DNA of 64,000 nt from Rebecca billardiae RCC1528 (Eukaryota; Haptophyta): the NCBI GenBank assembly GCA_965240325.2, contig OZ251229.1, positions 2,170,001 to 2,234,000 of the forward strand, written 5' to 3'. Shown piece after piece: positions 1 to 10,900 of the stretch. The first letter of the stretch is position 1; each line of letters opens with the position of its first letter. The notes below the pieces were generated by a model. That model had not been told where the DNA came from. It did no database searches and saw nothing but the letters and a program-made list of their open reading frames with translations. The position numbers and the translations under genes were made by a program.

Positions 1-346
1 GCTTGCCATGGGTGTCAGCAATGGCGGCGAGGAGCGAGGTGCGATCCGCCTCCGCGGTGATGTCAGCCACGACCGCGCGGCATGTGCCGGGCCCGCGGCG
101 CGTCAGTTCGGCCGCAAGCGCTCCCGCGTCCTTGCGGCCGCACACCCAGACGATGCAGTTGGAGGCGCACAGGCCGGCGGCAATCATCGCGCCGATGCCC
201 GAGCCGCCGCCCGTGACGAGGCAGATCTTGCCGCGCACGTCGAAGAGCGCCGGTGCCGCAAACTCAGCCGCGGGGGGCAGGACGTAGCCGTTCGCAGCGG
301 CGAAGGCACGATCATCGAATGCTCTCGCGCCTGGAGGAGCCGCCAT
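1..346 (-). CDS. Short-chain dehydrogenase/reductase (SDR), 5' part only
   Basis: The frame starts at an ATG at 346 and stays open to the window edge (115 codons), so the C-terminal part lies outside. After about 40 residues comes DVRGKICLVTGGGSGIG, the first beta strand and the TGxxxGxG cofactor loop of a classical SDR Rossmann fold. The sequence CRAVVADIT about 50 residues later fits the conserved Asp that contacts the adenine ring. The catalytic Ser and YxxxK would lie outside the window, so substrate and activity cannot be judged. The first 40 residues (Ala/Pro-rich, few acidic residues) could be a short extension or targeting sequence. It is divergent from the aldehyde dehydrogenase, with 138 bp between start codons. 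SDR membership is seen in the sequence; function is unknown. Confidence 0.82.
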   Translation of the reverse strand, partial: MAAPPGARAFDDRAFAAANGYVLPPAAEFAAPALFDVRGKICLVTGGGSGIGAMIAAGLCASNCIVWVCGRKDAGALAAELTRRGPGTCRAVVADITAEADRTSLLAAIADTHGK

Positions 347-484
347 CGTGCTTGGAACAAGGTGCGGCCGGACCGCCCGGACCGCAATTTTGTTTGCACG
401 CGGCGGCAACGCCGCCGTCGTGTCGATGCGAATCTTGCGCTGATCGCCGGGCACCCTTCCGCTCGCGACGCCGCGTCTCCCAGC
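347..484. promoter_or_regulatory. Shared promoter region between SDR and ALDH genes
   Basis: These 138 bp separate two start codons facing away from each other. No clear TATA box is visible. The call rests only on the divergent arrangement and the lack of space for two separate promoters; 5' UTRs must also fit here. Confidence 0.35.
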
Positions 485-2615
485 ATGGTTGATCCGGTGA
501 CCGTGTGCACGAGCCTCGCCGCGGCGGCGCTGATCCTCCCGGCGGCGTACTATCTCTTCATCATGATGATTGCACCAGGCGTGCCCACTATCCGCGTCGA
601 GGTGCGCACGGGCTGCGCGCGCGCATGTCGCGCATGGCCGTCGGCTGATCGTGCTCGCGCGAGCGCGCCTGGCGCGCGCGCAGGTGACCGAGGAGGAGAC
701 GAAGGACACTCTCGGCGATGGGTATCCAACGATCGACCCCACCACCGCGCCAAAGGGCGTGGTGAACTGCTGGGATCCGAGCACGATGAAGTCCCTCGGC
801 ACGTTGCCCGCGATGGGCCGCGAGGAGGTGGTCGCGCGCATCGAGCGCTCGCGCCGCGCGCAGGCGACGTGGGCCAAGTCAAGCTTCGCGCAGCGGCGGC
901 TCCTGCTGAAGACGATCCTTAAGTACATTATCGACCACCAGGACACGATTGCGCGTGTCTCCGCTCGCGACTCGGGGAAGTCGAAGGTGGACGCGGCGAT
1001 GGGAGAGATCATGGTCACGTGTGAGAAGCTCAGGTGGACGATCAACCGCGGCGAGCAGTACCTGCTGCCAGAGTCGCGCGAGTCGGGGACGCTGATGCCG
1101 CACAAGCGCGTGTGGCTGGAGTACGTGCCGGTGGGCGTGGTCGGCGCCATCGTCCCGTGGAACTACCCCTTCCACAACGTGTTCAACCCGCTGATTGCCG
1201 CGCTCTTCAGCGGCAACGGCTTTGTGGTCAAGGTGTCCGAGTACTCGTCGTGGTCGACGCGGTACTACGGGCGCATCATCGAGGAGTGCCTCAAGGCGGT
1301 GGGCGCGCCGGTCGATCTGGTGCAGATCGTCACTGGCTTCGGCGAGACCGGCCACGCCCTCGTCACCGGCGGCATCAACAAGCTCATCTTTGTCGGCTCG
1401 CCCGAGATCGGCGCCAAGGTGATGGAGTCGGCAGCCACCACGTTCCACCCGACGCCGGTGATCCTCGAGCTCGGCGGCAAGGACCCGTTCATCGTGTGCG
1501 AGGACTACAAGGTGACCGACGACCTCGTCCAGGTCGCCGTGCGCGGCGTGTACATCCACATGGGCCAGAACTGCGCCGGGCCCGAGCGCTTCTTCGTGTA
1601 CGAGTCAATCTACGACGACTTTGTCTCCCGCTGCGAGCGACTGATCAAGCAGCTCGAGCTGGGCGACCCGCTGTCGAGCTGCACGGTGGACTGCGGCGCG
1701 GTGGTGATGGGCGATCGCACCAAGGTGCGCGCCCGCCGCTGCGGCCCGCGGCGGCGTGCGGTAGCGCCGCGGAGGCGCGGCGCATGCGCGGCCGGCCTCA
1801 CCACCGCCCGCCCGCCGGACGCGCCCCCGCGCGCCTGCGCGCGCGCGCGCGCGCTGCGCAGGCGGCGATGCAGAAGCTGGTCGACGACGCGGTGCAGAAG
1901 GGCGCGCGCTGCCTCGCTGGTGGGTACATCCCGCCCAAGGACACCGCGATCGGCCGCGGCTCGTTCTACCCGCCGACGCTGCTGGTGGACGTGCCGGAGC
2001 ACGCGCTGATCCGCAAGCAGGAGATCTTTGGGCCCATCATGTGCGTCATCAAGGTGCCGGCCGACTCGGACGCGGAGGTGGTGCGCATGGTGAACGACAA
2101 CGACTTCGCGCTCGGCTCGTGCGTGTGGTCGGGCTCGCAGAAGCGCGCGCGCGCCATCGCGCGCCAGCTCGACGCGGGCATGTCCGCGATCAACGACCTC
2201 GGCGGCACCACGTACATGTCGCAGTCGCTGCCGTTCGGCGGCTGCAAGCGCTCGGGCTTCGATCGCTTCGCCGGGCCTGAGGGCCTGCGCGGTCTGTGCT
2301 ACCCCCACGTCTACTCGGAGGACCGGTTGCCGTTCATGAAGACGGCGCTGCCGCCGCTGTTGCAATACCCCAGCTCGGGCAAGGGCTTCGAGTTCGCATC
2401 CAGCCTCATCTCCATGACCTATGGTCCGTCGCCGCTGCGCCGCGGGCGCGCGCGGGCCCGCCACGCACGCCGCGCGCAAGCGCTCACGCGCGCGGCGGCT
2501 CCGTGCGTGCGCGGTGCGCGCAGGCGTGACGATGGGCCAGAAGTTGCGCGGCCTGAAAGACCTGCTCGCGCTCGTCATGTTCCCGCCGAAGAAGCCCGCC
2601 GCCAAGCAGCTTTGA
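485..2615 (+). CDS. Membrane-anchored aldehyde dehydrogenase, ALDH22-type
   Basis: NAD(P)+-dependent aldehyde oxidation is predicted. Four exons join in frame to 603 aa: 485-601, 684-1724, 1862-2423, 2524-2615. Residues 10-30 form a hydrophobic N-terminal anchor, as in plant ALDH22A1. The core carries IVPWNYPFHN, the catalytic Glu in ILELGGKDPF, the catalytic Cys in MGQNCAGPERF, then FGPIM and SLPFGGCKRSGF. The long C-terminal tail after the catalytic domain also matches ALDH22 layout. Introns start GTGCGC, GTGCGC and GTCCGT and end in CAG; the second holds a long (GC)n run. The start is the only ATG that gives the anchor and joins in phase 0. It is divergent from the SDR gene, so both could handle related carbonyl substrates, but that is inference. 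The assignment to ALDH is firm; the ALDH22 subgroup is likely. Confidence 0.9.
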
Positions 2616-3305
2616 CTGCGACAAGGGAGCGGGCCGCAGCACTTACCAGTGGCGCTGCTCTAGAGTCTAGCTGAATAAGCTTCGCGCTGATTCCAGTAAG
2701 TTGAGTAACTACTACTAACTACTACTACCACACTGCTGACATACAGCCAACGTATGTCTCTGCTCCGCCGCCGTGCCTGAGACTGCATGCCTGATGGTGC
2801 GCCATATCATATCAGCATGATGACGATTCAGTAAGCAGTAGCTGTCGAGGTTGGCGAAAACGTAGCATCAACCGACCCATCCGACCTCAAAGGTATTAGT
2901 CTGTCATGTGCAGTCGTCATCAGCATTCATTCACGATATAATGCGCCGCCCGATTAATAATTTATAAAAAAATATATAATAATAACGTGCGGGCCCCGCG
3001 GTCGACAGCTCAGTCGTCCGCGGAATCCGGCACTCATGACTCAAAGTTCGCATCCGCATCGGCGGAGTCTGCGCTGCGCGACGCTGCTAAGCTGGTACGA
3101 CTTTTAAGTATCTGCTAGTAGCTAACGACTGCTCGTATAGTACGTGTGTGATATGGTGGTCATCAGCAGTGCTGCTGAGACGAGCCACGCGAGGGGCGGA
3201 GGGCGCCCGGGGGCCGTGCGGCCCGGTGACGCCGGTGAGTCCGTGAGTCACAGCATCTGGGACAGCCAGTGCTGCCTGACGAGAGCCACGCTGCACCGCC
3301 GCACC
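2616..3305. other. Intergenic region, no gene seen
   Basis: This is the space between the 3' ends of two convergent genes. It is less GC-rich than its flanks and has an AT-rich stretch near 2955-2985. The short open frames here look like chance. No RNA gene or repeat was recognised. Confidence 0.5.
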
Positions 3306-4196
3306 CTAGCCTGGAGGTCGCGTGTATGGCTGGTAGTGGTAGTACTTGGGCCGAATGTCCAGCCGAACATGCAGCCACGAGACTCCCGACCCCTCGGTGC
3401 TGACCCAGGTAGGTGCTGCCCCGCGCGTGCGCAAGGTGGCATCGACTGCATTGCCCACAGCCGACCAGAACGCCTCTGCTTGGTCGTCCGTGCACGAGCG
3501 CACGAACACGGCAATGTGCGCGTACATGCCCAGCGCGTCTGGCGCGCCGCCACGGCGCACAGCCGCCTCATCCTCGCACGGCGCCACGAGGTGCGCATCG
3601 CCGCCCAAATTGTCGAATGCAACGGCACCTCCCGTGCCCCGCGCGGGGCCGATAAAGCGCGAGAAGGGCTCGGGATCGGCGGAAATGCCGGCGAGGTTGC
3701 GGCTGGGCACAGCCACACACTCGAACAGGATCGCGTCCCGCTGTGCGAGCGTCAGCGGCGGCGTCTCCCAGAAGAAGGCGGGGTGTGGCGCGGCTGCGAG
3801 GGCCTTTGAGAACTGCAGCTGGAAGCTGCGGTCTGTGCGCCACAGGTCGATCACGTTCGCCCAGGTGAGCTGCGTGGGCGGATCGGCCGAGAAGAAGCGC
3901 AGGCGCCACACGCCACCATCAAGCGTGTCGGTCTTCGTGACGATACCACCGGTAGGCAGAGCCTCCGAGGGGATGGCCCCGTCTGCCCGACCACTTCCCA
4001 TCTCCTGCACGAAGGCGGCTGCGGGAGAGTGGAAGCAAGGGCAGAAGCGCGTGTATGCGACCGCGGTGGCGAGCACGAGCACGACGCCTACGCTAGTGCA
4101 CGCGATGACAGGCCGCCGGTACGGGTCCGCCTCCAGCACGTGCCGCCCCAAGCGGCTCCGGCGGAGGAGAGCCGACTCCTCAGATGCGGGCGCCAT
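3306..4196 (-). CDS. DUF6940-like protein with one N-terminal membrane segment
   Basis: A single exon of 296 aa starting at an ATG. A hydrophobic stretch at about residues 29-48 predicts a type II membrane anchor. The rest resembles the uncharacterised DUF6940 family: an FxxxFSKALAAA-like segment followed by AFFWETPPL, a later ILFECVAVPS, and a C-terminal block SWLHVRLDIRPKYYHYQPY. The Trp/Glu pair in FWETP and the final block are what I recall as conserved in that family; family membership is from memory and was not searched. No catalytic chemistry is known to me. The gene is convergent with the ALDH gene and lies about 780 bp upstream of the 3' end of the receptor gene, on the same strand. 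Confidence 0.7.
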   Translation of the reverse strand: MAPASEESALLRRSRLGRHVLEADPYRRPVIACTSVGVVLVLATAVAYTRFCPCFHSPAAAFVQEMGSGRADGAIPSEALPTGGIVTKTDTLDGGVWRLRFFSADPPTQLTWANVIDLWRTDRSFQLQFSKALAAAPHPAFFWETPPLTLAQRDAILFECVAVPSRNLAGISADPEPFSRFIGPARGTGGAVAFDNLGGDAHLVAPCEDEAAVRRGGAPDALGMYAHIAVFVRSCTDDQAEAFWSAVGNAVDATLRTRGAAPTWVSTEGSGVSWLHVRLDIRPKYYHYQPYTRPPG

Positions 4197-4521
4197 TCAC
4201 GTTCACGTGAGCCATCGTGCGAAGAGCGAGTTGCGCGGGAATTTGTAGTTTTTATAGTTTTTATTCGCGCGGTTCCTGCCTGCACAGCAGGAGGCTGCAG
4301 GCGCAGCACCCTCGGTCCCTCCGGGCCGTGTGGTGTTAGAGCGCGCTGCTCGAGCGCGCGCGCCTCCGAGCGCGGGCGGCCGTTCTTGCTGCAATGGCCG
4401 CCTCGATGAGGTGCGTCAACGCGCCACTCACCTGTTGCGCCGGTCTGTTTTGTGGCGGTGTCTTTGATGTGTCACAGTGTTATGGCGGACTGTCGTAGTG
4501 CCGTTGGCGGATATTATTATT

Positions 4522-4576
<55 letters not shown>

Positions 4577-4979
4577 TGATACACAATAATATATATGGCG
4601 TCAATCACTCGCCTGACTGAAGGTCTGCTCTAGGCCAAGTCTAGTATCTACAGCTGCCTATACAGTGGCGGGCTACGACAGCAGTCTCGGCTCACTCTTA
4701 GCAATCTCACGTCCTCACGACACGTGACGATAGCAGCCTACTCTACTCTCTAGTCTCTACTGATTGGACGATACTCCGATCCGATACTCGGGCGATGCCA
4801 CTGCGTCGACAGTACTCGGTCTTACTCAGATTAGGCCTGATGCTTGGCGCCAGTGCCCACTGTGCCCAGTTCAAGTTATAATATTGATGGCAGTTGGCGA
4901 CAGCCGGATAAGACACGCCACCGCGTCTTGCATCGATATTATTCGATTCCGCACGACGAGCCGAAGTCGTATCATGGCG
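4197..4979. other. Intergenic region with AT microsatellite
   Basis: The region holds the probable promoter of the DUF6940-like gene at its left end and the 3' flank of the receptor gene at its right. Apart from the AT array at 4527-4574, no feature was recognised. Confidence 0.5.
4527..4574. repeat. (AT)24 microsatellite
   Basis: An uninterrupted run of alternating A and T, about 24 units, in otherwise mixed intergenic sequence. A second array of similar length lies at 51056-51101. Length polymorphism is likely. Confidence 0.95.
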
Positions 4980-7900
4980 TCATGCATATTCTGAGTCATC
5001 AGCTGTCGTCGCAGCGGATGCTGCCGACGGTGCGGCCAGCCAGCCAGGCACCGTGTCGCCGAGCGGCACCCAGCCCACGCCAGCGCACTCGACACCCCGG
5101 CCGCGCGTGTCGCCGTCGGCAACGGACGGCGGCGGCGCGCGCGCGTTGAGCGCATGCGTGTTCAGTGTCGCCGCCTTGAGGCACAGGTGGGCCATCGCGG
5201 CCATCACGTTGGCGGCGTCGACGTGCGGCACTGGCTCGAGCTGGTGGTGCCACGCGCCGCTCACCAGCGCGACGGGCTGCAGCCCGAAGAGCGGCGTCGC
5301 GCACGAGCGCTGCGCGACCGCAAGCAGCGCGACAGGTCCATACGCCGGCAGGTAGGACACCGCCTGCCAGCCATCGCTCGCACACGCGGTGGACGCGCCG
5401 AACTCGCGCACGTGCCAGCCCGGCTGCAGCCGCCCCGCGCCGGGCGCTGTGCTCGTCAGGGCAGCCTCCACCTTGGCTCGCACGCGCGCGTGCATCCTCT
5501 GCCCAAAGTCGCCCGACAGTCTGAGCAGCGCGTCCACGACCGAGCGCGGGAGCGCGCACGCGCGCACGAGCGCGGCGGGCGCGCCGACGACGGGCACGCC
5601 AAGCCGCGCGCACTGCGAGCTGAATTGCTCGCCAGGCGCGCTTGGGTAGATTGACGGCTCCGGCGGGACCAGCGCGATCGGCGCCGCGCGCTCGCGCCCC
5701 GCGCCCGCGGCGGCCAGGGCTGGCGAGCCGCGCGTGCCAGACGTCGCCATGGCAATGGTGGCCTGCTCGGACGCAGAAGCGGACGCCGAGAGGCGCTCTG
5801 CGTGCGCCGCGATCTCCGCCAGCCTGGCTGCTGACGTGCGCTGCTCGCCGCTCGCTGCAATCTGCGGCAGGCTGGGCGGAGGCGGACGGCGCCGGCCGGC
5901 GTGCGCCCACGGCGGCAGTGGGAATCTGCCCGGGGCGGCTGGAGGAGAGGCCGCGCTCGAGCGGCTCGTACGGCTCGTGAGTGTCGTGCGGGTCTTGCTG
6001 CTCCGCGACGCCGAGGAACGTCCGAATGGGACCGCGACCGGAGCGCCGGCGATGCCTGGGGCGCTCTGTCGGAGGGGGCGGGCCTTGAAGCTGTGCGCGC
6101 GAGCCGGCAACGGCGCGTTTGGGGGGTCGTCGCGCCGCCTGCCCGCATCGTCAGACCTGCTGCTGGTTTCGACCGCGCCCGGCTCGACGGCGCCTCTGCG
6201 GAAGCGCTCCAGAGCCAACTCCCACTCCGTCGCGGCGCTGGCCGAGCGCACGAGCGCCGGGGCGGCGCGCGTCGGAAGCGAGGACGGCTGCGGCGTGACA
6301 CTGCCAGCGTTCAGTCGCACACGGAGCTGCTGCCGAGCTCGCCGGTCCGGTGAGCGCCCGGACTCGGCCGCGCCCGCGGCCGGTTGCGTGTCCAGGGCCC
6401 CAAGCAGCTCGGGCGCGAGCGGCGCCGGCTCCGCGACCACGCCCACCACCTCCGCCACCTTCTCGCGCAGCAGCTTGGCGTGCACGCGCCCAAAGCGCGC
6501 CAGCAGCCGGGGCACGCCTGCGGGCACGACCAGCCGGACGCCGCCCGCTCGCAGCTGCTCGAAGCGCGTGACGAGCGCGTCCATCGCGCCACCTTCGCCG
6601 CGCTCGTCGTCGTCCGCGAGCAGCAGCGAGCCCGCCGTGACGATGCCGAGCTCGCTTGCCGTCTCGAGCGTCATCGAAGGCACGGCGGCGGCCGCCGCGT
6701 CGGGCGCGCACGACGGCGACGCGGCACAGCCGGGCTCGGCCGAGGGCGCGCGCTCGGCTGAGTCCGCGCTGGCGGTGGCGGGCACCCGTTCACGCACGAC
6801 GAGCAGCGCGGCGCAGTCGAGCGCGTTGAACTCCAGTAGCGCGCGCAGCGTGAGCAGCGTGAGCGCGGTGCCGTGCGTCGAGCAGCCCAGCGAGTCCTCG
6901 CGCAGCACGACCACCACCGCCTCCTTCCTACCGCCGCTGCCCACGCCCGCGCCGACCGAGGCGGCGATGCGCGTCTGCATGTACTCGCCAAGGGCGCGGC
7001 CATCGCACACGCCGGGAGCGGCGGCCGACTCGCCGATCAGCTCGGCGTGGCCGAGGCTGCTGGCGTCCCCGGTGTGGACCTTGAGCGACCCGAACGAGCG
7101 CGCCATTGCGCCCAGCGCCTTCCTGCCCGCGCGGCGGCCCGATCGCGAGAAGTCTCGGCCGCCGCTGCTTGTGTCCCGCTCCGTGACACTGTCACTCTCC
7201 GAGACGGCGGAGAGCCGGCCCTGGTGGATCGGGGCGGGGAGCTCCGGCGAGGGCGTCGCGCCGAGCGCGAGCGGCTCGAACAGCTCCGTGCACAGGCCTG
7301 GCACGCACGCGAGCAGCGCGACCACGTCGTACAGGTTGAAGCCGACCACCAGATCCCAGATCGGGTCCTCCGCCGAGCGCGCCTCCGCCTCGACGCGGCC
7401 GCTGCAGAACGTCTTCGAGAACCACGCGGCGTCGCAGCGCTCGGGAAGGCCGCGCCGCTCGGCCGAGCCCGGCGGCGCGGCCGCGCGGCGCCACAGCCCC
7501 TCGATCGAGTCGCGCTGCGCCTTGCGCAGCCGCCAGCCGATCGGGTTGCCCGACTGCGCGAGCTGGTCGTAGATGACGCGCGGCACGGGCGCCGCGTACG
7601 CAGCGTGCCGCGAGACGACGGTCACCGGGATGGCGAGCGCGCTGCAGCCGCGGTAGAAGTACTCGGCGGCGCCGAGGTCGAAGGTGTTGTTGTGCGCGGA
7701 GTCGGGCACGAGCGTGCGCTCCGCGCGGCTCTGCTCGACGTCGACGCCGCCCATCACGACCGCGCGCGCCAGCTTGTCCTTGCACAGCGCCGCGTCGTCG
7801 CGCAGCAGCAGCGCCGCGTCCTTGAGCGAGGAGATGCACAGCAGCGTGACGGACTTGGGCGGCGCGGCGGAGAGCACGCGGTAGAGCAGCGCGCGGCCGG

Positions 7901-10900
7901 GCTCGAGCTGCCGCGCGCGCTCCGACGACACCGGCGTCGCGTACTCCGCGCTCTCGAGGAAGCCCGCGCCGTGCGCCATGCTGCCGCCGTCCGTGCCAAT
8001 GCCCACGGGCACGTGCTGCAGCCCCAGCACGTCCAGCGTGCCGCGCACGAGCCGCGCGCGCTCGTACGCGGGGGTGAGGTTGGCGATCACGCCGAGCAGC
8101 TCGATGCGGCCCTCCATCTGCAGCGCGTGCGCCATCAGCAGCGCCATCTCGTCGTCCAGGTCCTCGCCCGCGTCGCAGATCACGAGCAGCGGCACGGGCG
8201 GCGGCGCGCGCTCCGCCGCGCCCTCGAGCCTGCGCTTGGCCGCGCGGTACCGCAGCCAGAGAAGCAGCGTGGCGAAGGCGGCGGCGACGATGGCGATCGT
8301 CGCGACGGCGGTGACGAGGACACTGGAGCTGTCCACGACCACCACCGTCGTGACGACGCTCTTCCCGTCGCCGTCGTCGCCGTCGCCGCCGTCGCCGCCG
8401 CCATCAGACGCAGCCTCCGCCGCCCCCGCGCGATCGGCCGGTGGCACGCGCTGCCCGGAGGCGAAGACGACGGGCAGGTGGAAGCGCCACGCGCCGTCGA
8501 CGAAGGAGCCGCGCACGGAGACGTCGAGGTGCGGCGTGCCGGGCATGAAGCCGCGCACCGTGAAGCGCGACGACTCCATCGAGCGGTCGCCGCTCTGCGC
8601 GTCGAAGCGCACGGCGCCAGTGATGCTCTCAAAGCCGGCGGCGAGCGCGCCGTGCCGCCACCACGCCTGGCGCGGCAGCACGGGCCAGCCGTTGGGGTCG
8701 CGCTCGGAGCGGCACGCGAGGAGGCCCATCGCGGCGACCGCGTCGTACGTGAGCGCGTCGATGTCGTTCGGCTCGTCCGCCTCCCACCACGCCGCGCCGA
8801 GCTGCCCCTCGGGCGGCAGGTACGCGTTGAGCTCGGCGGCGGGCGCGAGCTCGCCCGCCGCCCACTGCGCGCGGAACCGCTCCCACGCGGGCGCGCCCCA
8901 GCCGCCGGCGGCCTCGATCTGTACGCTGCCCAGCAGCGGCAGCGCGACGTCCGGCTCGGCGAGCGCGCCGTACTCGCTCGGGCCGATCATGTCCGTGAAG
9001 ATCCAGTGCTGCCTCGCCGTGAACAGACCGAGCGCAGTGCCGTTGCGCACGATCGACGGCAGGTCCGCCAAAAAAGTGAGGCACACGAGGATGCGGTGGT
9101 CCGCGCGGCGGAGCACGCCGAGCGCGTCGGCGATCGAGGCGGCGTCTCCCTCGGCGAACGGCACGTTTGCGAACGAGACGCCCGCCTCGGCGCCGTGCCG
9201 CTGCAGCGCCTGCGCGTACGCCGCGCCCGCGACGTCGTTCACGTGCAGCACGGCCGCGCGCGTCCATCCCCACTGCCGCACGTAGCCCACCACCAGCCGC
9301 GCGATGTTGTAGTCGCTCGGGATGGTGCGGCCGAAGGTGGGGTAGACCTGCGCGTCGGAGAGGCTCGGCGCGGTGCTCCAGTAGCTCACCATCGGCAAGC
9401 TGTGGATCCGAGCAAGCGTCGCCACCGGCTCGGACACGGCCGAGCGCGCCGCGCCCACGAGCACGTCCCAGCCAGATGCGTGGCCCCGCAGGTACTGCTC
9501 GACGCCGACGGTGGGCTGGCCCTCCGAGTGCAGCGGGCGTGGGTCGAGGACGACGTCGCAGCCCTCGTCGCGCAGCGTGTCGAAGACGGGCGCGAACGTG
9601 CCGTTCCGCGCGTTGAAGTGCGACACCGCGAGCAGCGCCGTCGCGAGCTTGCTGCGCTCGCCGCGGCGCGTCGGCTCGCCCCAGAAACGGCCGAGCAGCC
9701 CGACGCGGATGAGCACGGCCGCCTGCCCGTCGGCCGGCGGCTCCGTGCCGTCGTTGGCGAAGAGCAGCGGCGCAACGGCCGGGCTGTAACCCTCCGTGCC
9801 GAACGTGGCGATGCGCACCACGCTCGGCACGCTCGAGCCGCCGCCGAACCGCACGTTGGCAAGGACGACGGGCGCGGAGCCGAGCGCGCGGGCGCCGTGC
9901 TCGTCAAATCGGACCGGTCCCGTTGCGCCCTCGAAGCGCAGCGCGCGCAGCGAGGCGATCAGCGCGTCGGCGGTGGGTGTGGAGACGGCATCGGCGCTCG
10001 CGTGGCAGGCCGCGCGGCCGAGCGCCTCCACCGCCTCGTCCGCGAACATCACCGTCGCGGGCGGCGTGCCGCGCTCAATCAGCGCGCTCACGTTGGACGC
10101 CGACGCGGCGGCCGGCGGAAGCATCGCGCTCACGTTCGCCGCGTGGATGCGGCGCCAGGTCTCGTTGATGTAGCGCTCGTAGCGGCCGGAGCCGTCGTCG
10201 CCCGACGCCTCGATCACCACGCTGCCGTGCAGCAGCCGCCGCTCGTTGAGCGACGTCGCCGTCTCGAGCTCGATGCTCTCCGGGCCGTTCAGGATGACGT
10301 GACCCGTCAGCCCCGCCACACCGGCGGCGGCGGCGCCGTCGGCCAGCTGGCGGATATGGCGGCCGAACGCGATGACAACGACGATACGCAGTGGTTCGCC
10401 GTCGAGACCGACCATCTGCCCGATCGCGCCGCTCACCTCGCCGTCATCGCCGTCGAATGCAAAGCCCTTGCGGACGAGCGTGAGGCGTCGCGCCGCGCCC
10501 TCGCGCTCGATCGCGTCGGCGAGACCGCGGCCGAACGCGTCGTCCACGTGGACGAGGCCGATGTGGCGCCAGTTGTGATCGGTGATGTGCGCCACGATCG
10601 CCAGCGCCGTCAACTCATCCGAAGGTACCGTGCGCGCGAAGTGCGGCAGCTCCGCTGCGTTGGAGAGCTCGGGCGCCGTCGAGCGCGGCGACACGAGCAC
10701 GACAGGCAGGTGGGTTGCTGCGCGCGCCATGGCGAGCGTGACAGCCGATCGATAGGCACCAATGAGTGCAACAGCACCGGAGGCACGCGCCGTGATCAGC
10801 GCACTGAGGCCCGTGCCCTCCTCGCCGCGCGTGTCAGCCACGCCCCCCTCCACGAGCTCCAGGTGCACCGCGCACGGCGGCGCACGGTTCCATGTCTCGA

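Noticed and set aside
1610-2605. A 331-codon minus-strand frame opposite ALDH
   Set aside because: Shadow of the conserved ALDH exons on the plus strand.
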